A stretch of 32,556 bases of DNA, taken from IMG/VR virus record IMGVR_UViG_3300050014_001325, positions 1 through 32,556 of that record. The stretch is one strand, 5' to 3'. This document shows, piece after piece, positions 6,382-13,991 of this stretch (within the stretch, counting starts at the first letter, position 1; every line of letters begins with the position of its first letter). A program made the translations under genes and the position numbers. Source of the DNA: a virus. The notes beneath the pieces are model-generated. The model ran no database searches. It saw only the letters and a program-made list of their open reading frames with translations, and was not told the DNA's origin.

Positions 6382-8018
6382 GTTTCCTGTTCAATAATCT
6401 TCCCGAATTCCGCCGTCATCGTGGTGCCGAACTGGTCATCGACTCTTTTGCCGGAGGCGGCGGCGCTTCGACGGGAATCGAGATGGCCCTCGGCCGCTCG
6501 CCCGATCTTGCCATCAACCACAATGCCGAAGCGGTGGCCATGCACACCGTCAACCATCCGGCGGCCCGGCATTTCTGCCAGAACGTCTGGCAAGTCGATC
6601 CGCTTGAGGTCTGCGGCGGTCGCCCGGTCGGGCTGGCGTGGTTCTCACCCGATTGCAAGCACTTCAGCAAGGCCAAGGGCGGAAAGCCGGTCGAGAAGCG
6701 CATCCGCGATCTGGCCTGGGTGGTTGTGCATTGGGCCAAACAGGTTCGCCCGCGCGTCATCTTTTTGGAAAACGTCGAGGAATTTCAGACCTGGGGGCCG
6801 CTTGACGGCGAGGACCAGCCCGACGCAGAGCGCAAGGGCGAGACCTTTCAGCGCTGGGTCAAAGAACTCCGCCGCCTGGGCTATAAGGTCGCGTGGCGCG
6901 AGCTGCGCGCCTGCGATTACGGCGCACCGACCATCCGCAAGCGGCTGTTCCTGATCGCCCGTTGCGATGGCTTGCCGATCGTCTGGCCTGAGCCGACGCA
7001 TGGCAAGACGGGCTCTGGTCTGCTGCCCTATCGCACCGCCGCCGAAATCATCGATTGGTCGATTCCGTGCCCCTCGATCTTCGAGCGCAAGCGGCCACTG
7101 GCCGAGGCGACGACGGCGCGGATCGCCGCCGGTATGCGGCGCTTCGTGTTCGAGGCATCCGAGCCTTTCATCGTCACCTGCAACCATTCGGGTGATGGCT
7201 TTCGCGGGCAGGGGATGACCGAGCCGTTCAAGACGATCACCTCGGCCCATGACGCCCACGGTCTGGTCGTGCCCTATATCACCAAGTTTCAGGAAAATAG
7301 CATCGGCACCGCGCTTGATGAACCCCTGCATACCGTCATGGCCGGCGCTCCGCGCCACGGCCTGGTGACAGCCTTCCTTGCCAAGCATTATGGCGGCGTG
7401 GTTGGACATGGCGTCGAACGGCCGATAGGCGCGGTCACCACGATTGACCACCACTCCGTCGTGACCGCTCAAATCCAGACCTATTACGGCGCCAAGCGCG
7501 ATGGAGAGGTGCGCGGCTGTGCGGCGGATGGCCTGCTGGGAACACAGACCACCGAAAACCGGCATGCCTTGGTGACCAGCCAGATTGTGAAACTGCGCGG
7601 CACCTGCAAGGACGGTCAACCGATCCTGGCGCCGCTGCCGACGATCACCGCCGGCGGCACTCATATCGGCGAGGTCCGCGCCTTCCTGATCAAATATTAC
7701 GGCAGTTCCGAGCATGGCCAGAGCTTGCGCGATCCCCTGCACACGGTCACCGCCAAACATCGCATGGGGCTGGTGACCATCGAGGGCCAGGACTGGCAGG
7801 TGGTCGATATCGGCATGCGCATGCTCAGCCCGCGCGAGCTGTTCCGCGCCCAAGGGTTTCCCGAGGGCTATGTCATCGATTTCGAGCATAACGGCCGTCC
7901 GCTGTCGAAAGCGGCGCAGGTGCGGATGTGCGGCAACAGCGTCTGCCCGCCCATCGCGGCGGCGCTGGTCCGGGCCAATTATGTTCCTGCCGAGCAGATG
8001 GCGGAGGCTGCGGAATGA
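6378..8018 (+). CDS. C5-cytosine DNA methyltransferase with tandem-repeat insert
   Basis: A 546-residue methyltransferase that transfers a methyl group from SAM to cytosine C5. Motif I is DSFAGGGGAS (22-31). The catalytic motif is SPDCKHFS (90-97) with Cys93; the usual Pro before the Cys is Asp. Motif VI is ENV (131-133) and motif VIII lies around YGAPTIRKRLFLIA (181-194). The C-terminal motifs SPRELFRAQGFP (484-495) and GNSVCPPIAAALV (519-531) follow. Between them, residues about 262-466 consist of six degenerate repeats of 32-37 residues, each ending in GLV or a variant. No restriction enzyme lies nearby, so it is probably an orphan phage methylase used against host restriction or for regulation. 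It overlaps the primase and the next gene by ATGA. Confidence 0.88.
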   Translation: MSFLFNNLPEFRRHRGAELVIDSFAGGGGASTGIEMALGRSPDLAINHNAEAVAMHTVNHPAARHFCQNVWQVDPLEVCGGRPVGLAWFSPDCKHFSKAKGGKPVEKRIRDLAWVVVHWAKQVRPRVIFLENVEEFQTWGPLDGEDQPDAERKGETFQRWVKELRRLGYKVAWRELRACDYGAPTIRKRLFLIARCDGLPIVWPEPTHGKTGSGLLPYRTAAEIIDWSIPCPSIFERKRPLAEATTARIAAGMRRFVFEASEPFIVTCNHSGDGFRGQGMTEPFKTITSAHDAHGLVVPYITKFQENSIGTALDEPLHTVMAGAPRHGLVTAFLAKHYGGVVGHGVERPIGAVTTIDHHSVVTAQIQTYYGAKRDGEVRGCAADGLLGTQTTENRHALVTSQIVKLRGTCKDGQPILAPLPTITAGGTHIGEVRAFLIKYYGSSEHGQSLRDPLHTVTAKHRMGLVTIEGQDWQVVDIGMRMLSPRELFRAQGFPEGYVIDFEHNGRPLSKAAQVRMCGNSVCPPIAAALVRANYVPAEQMAEAAE

Positions 8019-8602
8019 CTGACGCAAACCCTCAAGGCATCTTCTCAGACCTGTCTCCCAGCCATTACGGCGTCATCCTCGCCGATCCGCCATGGTCTTT
8101 CGCTGTCCGATCCGCGAAGGGCACAGGGCGGAGTGCCGAGAAGCATTATCCGACCATGCCGATTGCCGAAATCAAGGCGCTTCCCGTCGCCGATCTGGCG
8201 GCGAAGGACGCGGTTTTGTTGATGTGGGTCACAGACCCATTTCTTGAGGCCGGGTTCGACGTGCTGAAGGCCTGGGGCTTTAAGTTCAAGACGGTCGGCT
8301 TCTATTGGGGCAAGACCAACAAGAATGGTTCTCCCTTCACTGGGACTGGATATTGGACGCGCGCCAACCCTGAACAGTGCCTGCTGGCGACGCGTGGACA
8401 CCCCAAGCGCCAGGATAAAGGCGTTCCACGCCTCATCATGTCGCAGCGGCGCGAACATTCGCGCAAGCCGGATGAAGTCTATGGGCTGGTCGAACGTCTT
8501 TGCTCCGGCCCCTATGTCGAGTTGTTCGCCCGTTCGGCCCGGCCGGGGTGGGACGCCTGGGGAAATCAGGTTGGGCGGTTCGCGCTCGATGGGGTGGTTT
8601 AA
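8015..8602 (+). CDS. MT-A70 family N6-adenine methyltransferase
   Basis: A 195-residue protein with the catalytic motif DPPW (residues 24-27), followed by the typical MT-A70 layout: a HYPTMPIAEIKALPV segment, LLMWVT, a TGYWTRANPEQCLLATRG segment, SRKPDEVY, and PGWDAWGNQV at the end. It is expected to methylate adenine N6 in DNA. ATG at 8015 overlaps the stop of the cytosine methyltransferase, so the two are translationally coupled and probably act together to modify phage DNA. A longer upstream reading is only an extension into the previous gene. No cognate endonuclease is visible. Confidence 0.88.
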   Translation: MTDANPQGIFSDLSPSHYGVILADPPWSFAVRSAKGTGRSAEKHYPTMPIAEIKALPVADLAAKDAVLLMWVTDPFLEAGFDVLKAWGFKFKTVGFYWGKTNKNGSPFTGTGYWTRANPEQCLLATRGHPKRQDKGVPRLIMSQRREHSRKPDEVYGLVERLCSGPYVELFARSARPGWDAWGNQVGRFALDGVV

Positions 8603-8605
8603 GCC

Positions 8606-10123
8606 ATGGCGAAAGATGATGTTGCGGCGGCCGTCCAGGCTGCGCCCGCATGGCGGCCGAAGTCCTTCGACGAAAGCGATCCTCTGGATTATCGCCTGGG
8701 CTGGCTGCCGAGGAACGACGCGGGCAATGCCGAGCGGCTGCTGACCCGCTATGGACAGGACTTGATCTATGTCGCCGATGTCGGCTGGCACTGGTGGGAC
8801 GGCAAGCGGTGGTCGTATGAGCATGGCCTGACCATGGCCAACCGGCTTGCGCATGAGACGGTCAGGTGCATCTACGACGAATGCACCTCGATGCAGGATC
8901 AGCGCGGCGAAAAGGCGGTGCTGCCCAAGATGATCGAGGACCATTTCAAATGGGCGGCGGTCAGCGGCAATTCTCAGCGGATGTCGGCGATGCTGACGGT
9001 GGCGCAGCATTATTGCACCCGCCGGCCGTCCGATCTGGACGCCAATCCGCTGTTGCTCAATCTGGCGAATGGCACCTTGGATTTGACTGACTCACGGTGC
9101 GAGACGGTGCGTCCGCATGACCGCGATGACTTGATCACCAAGATCATCAATATCGACTTCGACCCGGTCATTCGCTGCCCGGAATTCCTTAAGTTCATGA
9201 AGGACATCCTGCCCGATCAGGAGGTCATCAACTTCCTTCAGCGCAGCTTCGGCTATTCGCTGACCGGCGACATTTCAGAGCAATGCCTGTGGTTTTTCTA
9301 TGGCACCGGGGCAAACGGCAAATCCACCCTGGTCAATGTGATGGCCCGCATCCTTGGCCCATATTCGATGAACCTGCCATTTTCCTCGCTGGTCGCCGAT
9401 GACCGCAAGCGCGGGTCGGAGGCGTCTCCCGATCTGGCGCGATTGCCCGGAGCGCGCATGGTGCGCGCCTCGGAGCCGGAAAAGGGGGCCAAGCTGGGGG
9501 AGGCGGTGGTCAAGCTGATCACCGGCGAGGAGGAGATGACCGCGCGCCATCTGAACCACGGCTTCTTCGACTTCATGCCGCAGTTCAAGCTGTTCCTCTC
9601 CGGCAATCATCGCCCGACCATTCGCGGGCAGGACGAAGGGATTTGGCGCCGCATCCGGCTGGTGCCGTTCACCGTGTCCATCCCGAAAGAAAATCGAGAT
9701 CAGAAGCTTGGCGAGAAGTTATGGGCGGAGCGGGCCGGCATCCTGGCTTGGATGGTCGAGGGTTATCTGCATTGGCAGTATGACGGGCTGAATCCGCCGG
9801 AGGCGGTGTTGGCGGCAACCGGCGAATATCGCGAGGACAGCGACCCCTTGGGACTATTCCTGGGGTCTTGGACCGAGCGGGTGGAACAAGGTGCGGTGCA
9901 GGGCAAGCGGCTTTACGAAGCCTATGCCCTGTGGTGCCAGGACAACGCAGTCGAGCCCATGAGCAACACGCTGTTCGGCCGCATGCTGACCGAGCGCGGA
10001 TTTTCAAAGGATCGATCCGGCGTGGTCACCTATCGCGGCATTCAGTTGTCGCAGGAGGCCGTGGATGCGCTTGACCAGCGCGACCGCCGCCGCCATGCCA
10101 AAAAGGGTGGCGATGACGACTGA
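8606..10123 (+). CDS. P4-type SF3 replicative helicase (D5_N/primase C-terminal)
   Basis: A 505-residue protein of the phage/plasmid P4-alpha/D5 helicase family. The N-terminal part (about 45-225) resembles D5_N. The SF3 ATPase follows, with Walker A GTGANGKST (233-241), an acidic/Walker B-like region around VRASEPEKGAKLGE (286-299), sensor-1 Asn in LFLSGNHRP (329-337), and an arginine-finger region GIWRRIRLVPF (345-355). The C-terminus (about 385-490) is a winged-helix-like DNA-binding region. It lacks the primase zinc module, which is supplied by the separate gene at 5323. It likely unwinds the origin and acts as replication initiator; the iteron cluster directly downstream is a natural candidate for its target. 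Confidence 0.88.
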   Translation: MAKDDVAAAVQAAPAWRPKSFDESDPLDYRLGWLPRNDAGNAERLLTRYGQDLIYVADVGWHWWDGKRWSYEHGLTMANRLAHETVRCIYDECTSMQDQRGEKAVLPKMIEDHFKWAAVSGNSQRMSAMLTVAQHYCTRRPSDLDANPLLLNLANGTLDLTDSRCETVRPHDRDDLITKIINIDFDPVIRCPEFLKFMKDILPDQEVINFLQRSFGYSLTGDISEQCLWFFYGTGANGKSTLVNVMARILGPYSMNLPFSSLVADDRKRGSEASPDLARLPGARMVRASEPEKGAKLGEAVVKLITGEEEMTARHLNHGFFDFMPQFKLFLSGNHRPTIRGQDEGIWRRIRLVPFTVSIPKENRDQKLGEKLWAERAGILAWMVEGYLHWQYDGLNPPEAVLAATGEYREDSDPLGLFLGSWTERVEQGAVQGKRLYEAYALWCQDNAVEPMSNTLFGRMLTERGFSKDRSGVVTYRGIQLSQEAVDALDQRDRRRHAKKGGDDD

Positions 10124-10127
10124 ACTA

Positions 10128-10191
10128 TCCAACCCTCCGCCCACCGTCCGCATTTTTGTGGTGTGTTTTCAATGCGGTGCGGAGGGTTGGA
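10128..10191. repeat. Long imperfect inverted repeat after the helicase gene
   Basis: A perfect 13-bp outer stem (10128-10140 with 10179-10191, TCCAACCCTCCGC and its complement) encloses an inner 7-bp stem (CCGCATT 10148-10154 with AATGCGG 10171-10177) and a 16-base loop. It begins five bases after the helicase stop codon and its right arm runs into the first iteron. It could serve as a transcription terminator or an origin cruciform; no T-tract follows. Confidence 0.6.
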
Positions 10192-10359
10192 CAGTTCGGA
10201 CAGTTTCCCCGTGGGAGGCCTTTATGTGCGCGTACATACAAGACTCTAACCTGTAAAACTGTCCAACTGTCCGAAAGAAGGTCTAAGAGGTCATCAAGTT
10301 ATTGAGTTTAAACGGTTTTTCTCTCGGACAGTTTGCTTTTGAACTGTCCAGCACTGTCC
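10189..10359. repeat. Cluster of 8-bp iterons GGACAGTT/AACTGTCC, putative replication origin
   Basis: Six perfect copies of GGACAGTT or its complement are seen at 10189, 10198, 10257, 10265, 10326 and 10342. A seventh copy with one change (CACTGTCC) is at 10352. They are arranged as pairs 9, 8 and 10 bases apart in both orientations, and several are extended (TCGGACAGTTT). The intervening DNA (about 10206-10255 and 10275-10320) is AT-richer than its surroundings. The cluster lies between the SF3 helicase gene and the next gene, with no convincing coding capacity. Confidence 0.65.
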
Positions 10360-10372
10360 GAAGGGGGATGTC

Positions 10373-10987
10373 ATGGCAAAAGAGGCACGGGATATCGAAG
10401 ACTTGATCGTTTGGGCCTATCACGTCGAGCAAGCGGACAAGGCCGGGCGGGGCGGTTGGGGTTTGGGCGGCGGGTCGGATAGCATTCTGCGGGTCGAGCG
10501 GGCGGCGCTGGCGGGTTCGGCCGGTGGGACGACGGGGAACGTCTGCCACCCCGACGCAGAAGCCATCCATGCCGCCGTGCTGGGGCTGTCCCGCTGGGAA
10601 CGGGCGCTGGTCATCAGCCACGGCCACGCCAGTTCGCGGCCGGATTGGATGACGGGGGCGCGGCTGGTCATGGCGGCGGTCGAAGGCGTGCGGGGAAATC
10701 CCAAGCGGATATACGATCAGGGCCGCAACGTGATCGGTCATCAGGTGCGCCCGGCCTGCGAACTGGCGGCGGGCGAAGTGCATTATGCTCCGATGGGTCG
10801 GGATGTCGGCGAGTGGTTCTCGGACTTGGTCGACGGTCACCGGGTGATGTATGCCGCGTGGCGTGACGCCCTGGCGCGGCTGGCTTGCGAGTTGGATGGG
10901 GCGTTGGGCGATTGCCGGCCGGTGGGTCCGGCGGCTCCGGCGCGGCCGTGGGAGGCGGGGGTGGACGTTGGTCGAAAAGCCGCTTGA
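10373..10987 (+). CDS. Phage protein of unknown function at the early/late boundary
   Basis: A 204-residue protein with a strong ribosome binding site (AAGGGGG) 6 bases before ATG 10373. The N-terminal 20 residues are acidic helix (EARDIEDLIVWAYHVEQADK), followed by a Gly-rich loop. Two helical stretches (about 60-105 and 135-175) follow, and the tail is Pro/Ala-rich. I do not recognise a domain. Its position directly after the replication genes and before the terminase module is where late-gene activators or antiterminators often sit, but the sequence shows no zinc finger or known antiterminator motif, so that is only positional inference. Confidence 0.6.
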   Translation: MAKEARDIEDLIVWAYHVEQADKAGRGGWGLGGGSDSILRVERAALAGSAGGTTGNVCHPDAEAIHAAVLGLSRWERALVISHGHASSRPDWMTGARLVMAAVEGVRGNPKRIYDQGRNVIGHQVRPACELAAGEVHYAPMGRDVGEWFSDLVDGHRVMYAAWRDALARLACELDGALGDCRPVGPAAPARPWEAGVDVGRKAA

Positions 10988-11033
10988 CGAAGGCTTTACG
11001 AAAGACTATTGACTTAGTGACAGCACGTGATTT

Positions 11034-11071
11034 GCGCCCGGCCGGTTCCTCGGTTCGGGCGCTTTGCTTTT
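11034..11071 (+). terminator. Putative intrinsic terminator between early and late genes
   Basis: GCGCCCG (11034-11040) pairs with CGGGCGC (11056-11062), with a possible inner CCG/CGG pair, followed by the T-rich run TTTGCTTTT. It sits in the 99-base gap between the gene at 10373 and the HNH gene, where an antiterminated phage would be expected to have a stop signal. Confidence 0.45.
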
Positions 11072-11086
11072 CTGGATACCTCTTCC

Positions 11087-11560
11087 ATGCCCTGGGCTCC
11101 CAAGAAACCGTGCGGTGCGCCCGGCTGCGGGCGGCTAACCGATGGACGGTATTGCTCCGAGCATCAGGCTGCGCGAGACGCCAAACAACGCGATGTCCGG
11201 GCCGGGCAGGATCGGGAGCGCGGAAGTTCTTCTCAGCGCGGGTATGGGGCGCGGTGGCAGAAGGCTCGCAAGGAATTTCTGCGCGAACGGCCTTTGTGCG
11301 AATGCGAGGCCTGCCAAGGTGGCGCTCTCCGCGTCACGGCGGCGGTGATCGTCGATCACATCGTTCCTCACAAGGGCGATCAGACGCTGTTTTGGGACCG
11401 CGCGAACTGGCGGCCCATGGCGAAGGCCTGCCACGACAGCAAGACGGCCCGCGAAGATGGCGGCTTCGGCAACCCGAGGCGACAGGCCGAAGGCCTCAAG
11501 CTGGTCGGGGGTCGGGTCGGGTCGGGTCGAGGGGGAGGCCGGGCCGGAGCCGGGGGGTAG
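11087..11560 (+). CDS. HNH endonuclease of the packaging module
   Basis: A 157-residue HNH nuclease. The N-terminus has a zinc-binding-like cluster (Cys9, Cys14, Cys23, His26). The HNH core is DHIVPHKGD (90-98), Asn107 in RANWRPM and His116 in CHDSKTARE, with further Cys at 71, 73, 76 and 115. In HK97-type phages an HNH protein next to the terminase is needed for cos cleavage, so it probably works with TerL. ATG 11087 begins at the conserved MPWAPKKPC segment; an upstream GTG would cross the terminator hairpin. The last 18 residues are a low-complexity Gly/Arg tail encoded by a GGGTC repeat tract and are probably not part of the fold. Confidence 0.85.
   Translation: MPWAPKKPCGAPGCGRLTDGRYCSEHQAARDAKQRDVRAGQDRERGSSSQRGYGARWQKARKEFLRERPLCECEACQGGALRVTAAVIVDHIVPHKGDQTLFWDRANWRPMAKACHDSKTAREDGGFGNPRRQAEGLKLVGGRVGSGRGGGRAGAGG
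11507..11535 (+). repeat. GGGTC tandem repeat with G-quadruplex consensus
   Basis: G-runs at 11507-11511, 11514-11516, 11519-11521, 11524-11526 and 11531-11535 are separated by two- to four-base loops (TC, TC, TC, TCGA). This fits the G3+N1-7 quadruplex consensus on the plus strand. It lies inside the 3' end of the HNH gene; further G-runs follow up to 11566. Confidence 0.7.
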
Positions 11561-11668
11561 GGGGGTATCGAAACCTCCAAACCCGGTCAAAGTCTAGACC
11601 GTGCATCCCCTCGGCGTGTATGGCCGCGATATTTGGAAAAACTTTTTTCGGCATGATGGGACAAGGAC

Positions 11669-12232
11669 ATGGGTCGCTCGCCGTTACCGCCGGGGGAACG
11701 CGCGCTTCGCGGCAATGCTGGAAAGCGTAAGCCCCGGACGGTGACGTCGGCGGGTTCGCGCGGGGATTACATCGAGCCGCCGCATTGGCTGAAGAACCCC
11801 ACCGCCCGCGCCGAGTGGGACCGGATCGTCCCCGAGTTGATGCGGATGCGGGTGCTGGCCGGAATGGATCACGCCCCGCTGGGCATGTACTGCCAAGCCT
11901 TCGCCTCGTGGGTCGGAGCACATGCCGTGATCGCCGAAAAGGGCTCGACCTACCTGACGCAGAGCAAGCACGGCGAGATGGAGCGCATTCGCCCCGAGGT
12001 CAAGATCGCCGCCGAAGCCGAGCGCACCATGCTGCGCTACGGTCAGCAATTCGGGCTGGCTCCGCTCTCTCGAACCAAGGTCGCCAGCGGATTCCTCGCC
12101 AATGGACAGCAGTTGACCTTGCCGGGCTTCGATGGGCCGGCGCCACCGACTCAGCAGGGCGAGAGCAATGGCCACACCATCTCGGCGCAAGCCGCGAAAG
12201 ACGACGCCGGACAGTTCTTCGGCTACCACTGA
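11669..12232 (+). CDS. terS: Terminase small subunit, P27 family
   Basis: A 187-residue protein of the P27/phiE125-type terminase small subunit. It has a basic N-terminus (LRGNAGKRKPR), then the PPHWLKNPTARAEWDRIVPEL segment typical of the family (about 38-58), a helical oligomerisation region, and RPEVKIAAEAERTMLRYGQQFGLAP-like sequence (108-132). It recognises phage DNA at the packaging start and regulates TerL. AAGGA precedes ATG 11669. It overlaps the TerL start by 65 bases, which is long for a phage overlap but fixed by the absence of any later in-frame start for TerL. Confidence 0.9.
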   Translation: MGRSPLPPGERALRGNAGKRKPRTVTSAGSRGDYIEPPHWLKNPTARAEWDRIVPELMRMRVLAGMDHAPLGMYCQAFASWVGAHAVIAEKGSTYLTQSKHGEMERIRPEVKIAAEAERTMLRYGQQFGLAPLSRTKVASGFLANGQQLTLPGFDGPAPPTQQGESNGHTISAQAAKDDAGQFFGYH

Positions 12233-13991
12233 CGCCGCCACCAGTCCGACCGAGCGTTACGCCCGCGCGGTTGTCGCCGGTCAACTGCCGGCCTGCAAAT
12301 GGGTCAAGCTGGCTTGCCAGCGACACCTGACCGACCTTGCCGGCGGCGCCGCGCGCGGCCTGTATTTCGACCCCGAGGCAGAAGCCCGGATCATCACGTT
12401 TTACACCTACCTGCGCCACAGCAAGGGCGAATGGGCCGGGCAGTCGTTCGAGTTGTCCCTGTGGCAACAGTTCATCCTCGGCTCATTGCATGGCTGGAAG
12501 CGGGCGGACAAACTGCGCCGTTTCCGCACCGCCTATGTCGAGGTTCCGCGCAAGAACGGTAAATCCACCTTGCTCGGCGGCGCGAGCCTTTACGCGCTGA
12601 CCGCCGATGGCGAACCGGGCGCCGAGGTCTATGCCGCCGCGACGAAAAAGGATCAGGCCCGCATCGTTTTCAATGAAGCCAAGGCGATGGTCCTGGCTTC
12701 GGATGAACTGCGCAAACGGGTCCGCACCTTCAAGGACAACCTGAACGTCCCAGCCAGCGGCTCTAAATTCGAGCCATTGGCCTCGGACGGCGGCACGCTC
12801 GACGGCCTCAATATCCATCTGGCGGCGAACGACGAACTGCATGCCTGGAAAGACCGCGACCTTTACGACGTGATTGAAACGGCCATGGGCGCGCGTCGTC
12901 AGCCGTTGATGTTCAACATCACGACGGCGGGCAAGAACCCCCAGGGCATTTGCTACGAGCTGCGCGAATATGCCGAATCGGTGCTGCAAGGCATCGTCAA
13001 GGATGACAGCTTTTTCGCCTACATCGCCACCATCGACAAAGAAGACCTGGCGCGCTGGGATGACCCCGAGGTCTGGAAAAAGGCCAATCCCAACTTCGGG
13101 GTGTCAGTTAAGCCCGACGATTTGGAACGCCTCGCCACCAAGGCCCGCATTCTTCCGCGCGCCCGTGCCGCCTTCCTGCGGCTGCGCCTGAACGTCTGGA
13201 CTTTCGGCATCGACACATGGTTGCCGCTGGAACGCTGGCGCCAGGGCGGCACGCCCATCGATATGACGACGCTGCACGGACGCAGTTGTTTCGCGGCGCT
13301 CGATCTGTCCAGCACCACCGATCTATCGGCGCTGGCTCTGGTCTTCCCGCCGCCGGATTTCGATCCGGCCGAGGTCGAGCGGGTGATCAAGGCAGCCGAT
13401 CCGGACGATGACGGAGAGGATGATCAGGCGCAGATCAACCTCGACTTTCTCAAGGATTGGATTGTGGTCTGGCGGTTCTACATGCCATCGGCGAACATCG
13501 CCGACCGTATGGAAACCGACCGGGTCGATTATCAGCAGTGGGTTGCTGACGGGCTGATCACGCCGACCGAAGGCAATGTGGTCGATTACGATTACATCCG
13601 CCGCGACATCAATGCGTTGGGCGAACAGGTCAACATCCTGGAAGTGGCCATCGACCGGTGGGCGGCCACCCACATGATGACCCTGCTGGGCAAGGACGGA
13701 TTCACCGTCGTTCCCTTCGGTCAGGGCTATGCCAGCATGTCGGCGCCGTCGAAGTTTCTGGAAGGTCTGGTGTTCTCCGGCCACCTGCTGCACGGCGGCA
13801 ACGCGGTCGCCGACTGGATGAGCCAGAACGTCGTCGTAGCGGAAGACGAAGCCCGCAACATCAAGCCGGTGAAACGCAAATCAACGGGCCGCATCGACGG
13901 CATCGTGTCGCTGATCATGGCCTTGGGCCGGGCCATCGTCCCCAAGGACGAGGTCAAGAAAGACGAACCATTCGAGTATACGGGGATGTGA
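12168..13991 (+). CDS. terL: Terminase large subunit (HK97-type)
   Basis: A 607-residue packaging motor. The ATPase domain has Walker A VPRKNGKST (about 126-134) and Walker B/catalytic Glu in IHLAANDELHAW (216-227, Asp222 and Glu223). The C-terminal RNase H-like nuclease begins at CFAALDLSSTTDLSAL (374-389) with candidate metal ligands Asp379 and Asp385. ATG 12168 follows GGGCGAGAG. The segment around 395-430 (VERVIKAADPDDDGEDDQAQ) is an acidic insertion before the next nuclease strand. The gene ends in a one-base TGATG overlap with the portal gene. It cuts and translocates DNA into the prohead together with TerS, HNH and the portal. Confidence 0.94.
   Translation: MATPSRRKPRKTTPDSSSATTDAATSPTERYARAVVAGQLPACKWVKLACQRHLTDLAGGAARGLYFDPEAEARIITFYTYLRHSKGEWAGQSFELSLWQQFILGSLHGWKRADKLRRFRTAYVEVPRKNGKSTLLGGASLYALTADGEPGAEVYAAATKKDQARIVFNEAKAMVLASDELRKRVRTFKDNLNVPASGSKFEPLASDGGTLDGLNIHLAANDELHAWKDRDLYDVIETAMGARRQPLMFNITTAGKNPQGICYELREYAESVLQGIVKDDSFFAYIATIDKEDLARWDDPEVWKKANPNFGVSVKPDDLERLATKARILPRARAAFLRLRLNVWTFGIDTWLPLERWRQGGTPIDMTTLHGRSCFAALDLSSTTDLSALALVFPPPDFDPAEVERVIKAADPDDDGEDDQAQINLDFLKDWIVVWRFYMPSANIADRMETDRVDYQQWVADGLITPTEGNVVDYDYIRRDINALGEQVNILEVAIDRWAATHMMTLLGKDGFTVVPFGQGYASMSAPSKFLEGLVFSGHLLHGGNAVADWMSQNVVVAEDEARNIKPVKRKSTGRIDGIVSLIMALGRAIVPKDEVKKDEPFEYTGM

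Noticed and set aside
6645-8027. 460-residue minus-strand frame opposite the cytosine methyltransferase
   Set aside because: It is a mirror of a clearly recognisable enzyme with all methyltransferase motifs.
10113-10256. 47-codon frame overlapping the helicase stop and the iterons
   Set aside because: AAGGGTGG precedes the ATG, but the frame crosses the inverted repeat and iterons and the product has no plausible fold; the DNA repeats explain the region better.
10128-10359. CRISPR-like array or tandem repeat array
   Set aside because: The repeated units are only 8 bp, in both orientations and unevenly spaced; this is an iteron cluster, not direct repeats with uniform spacers.
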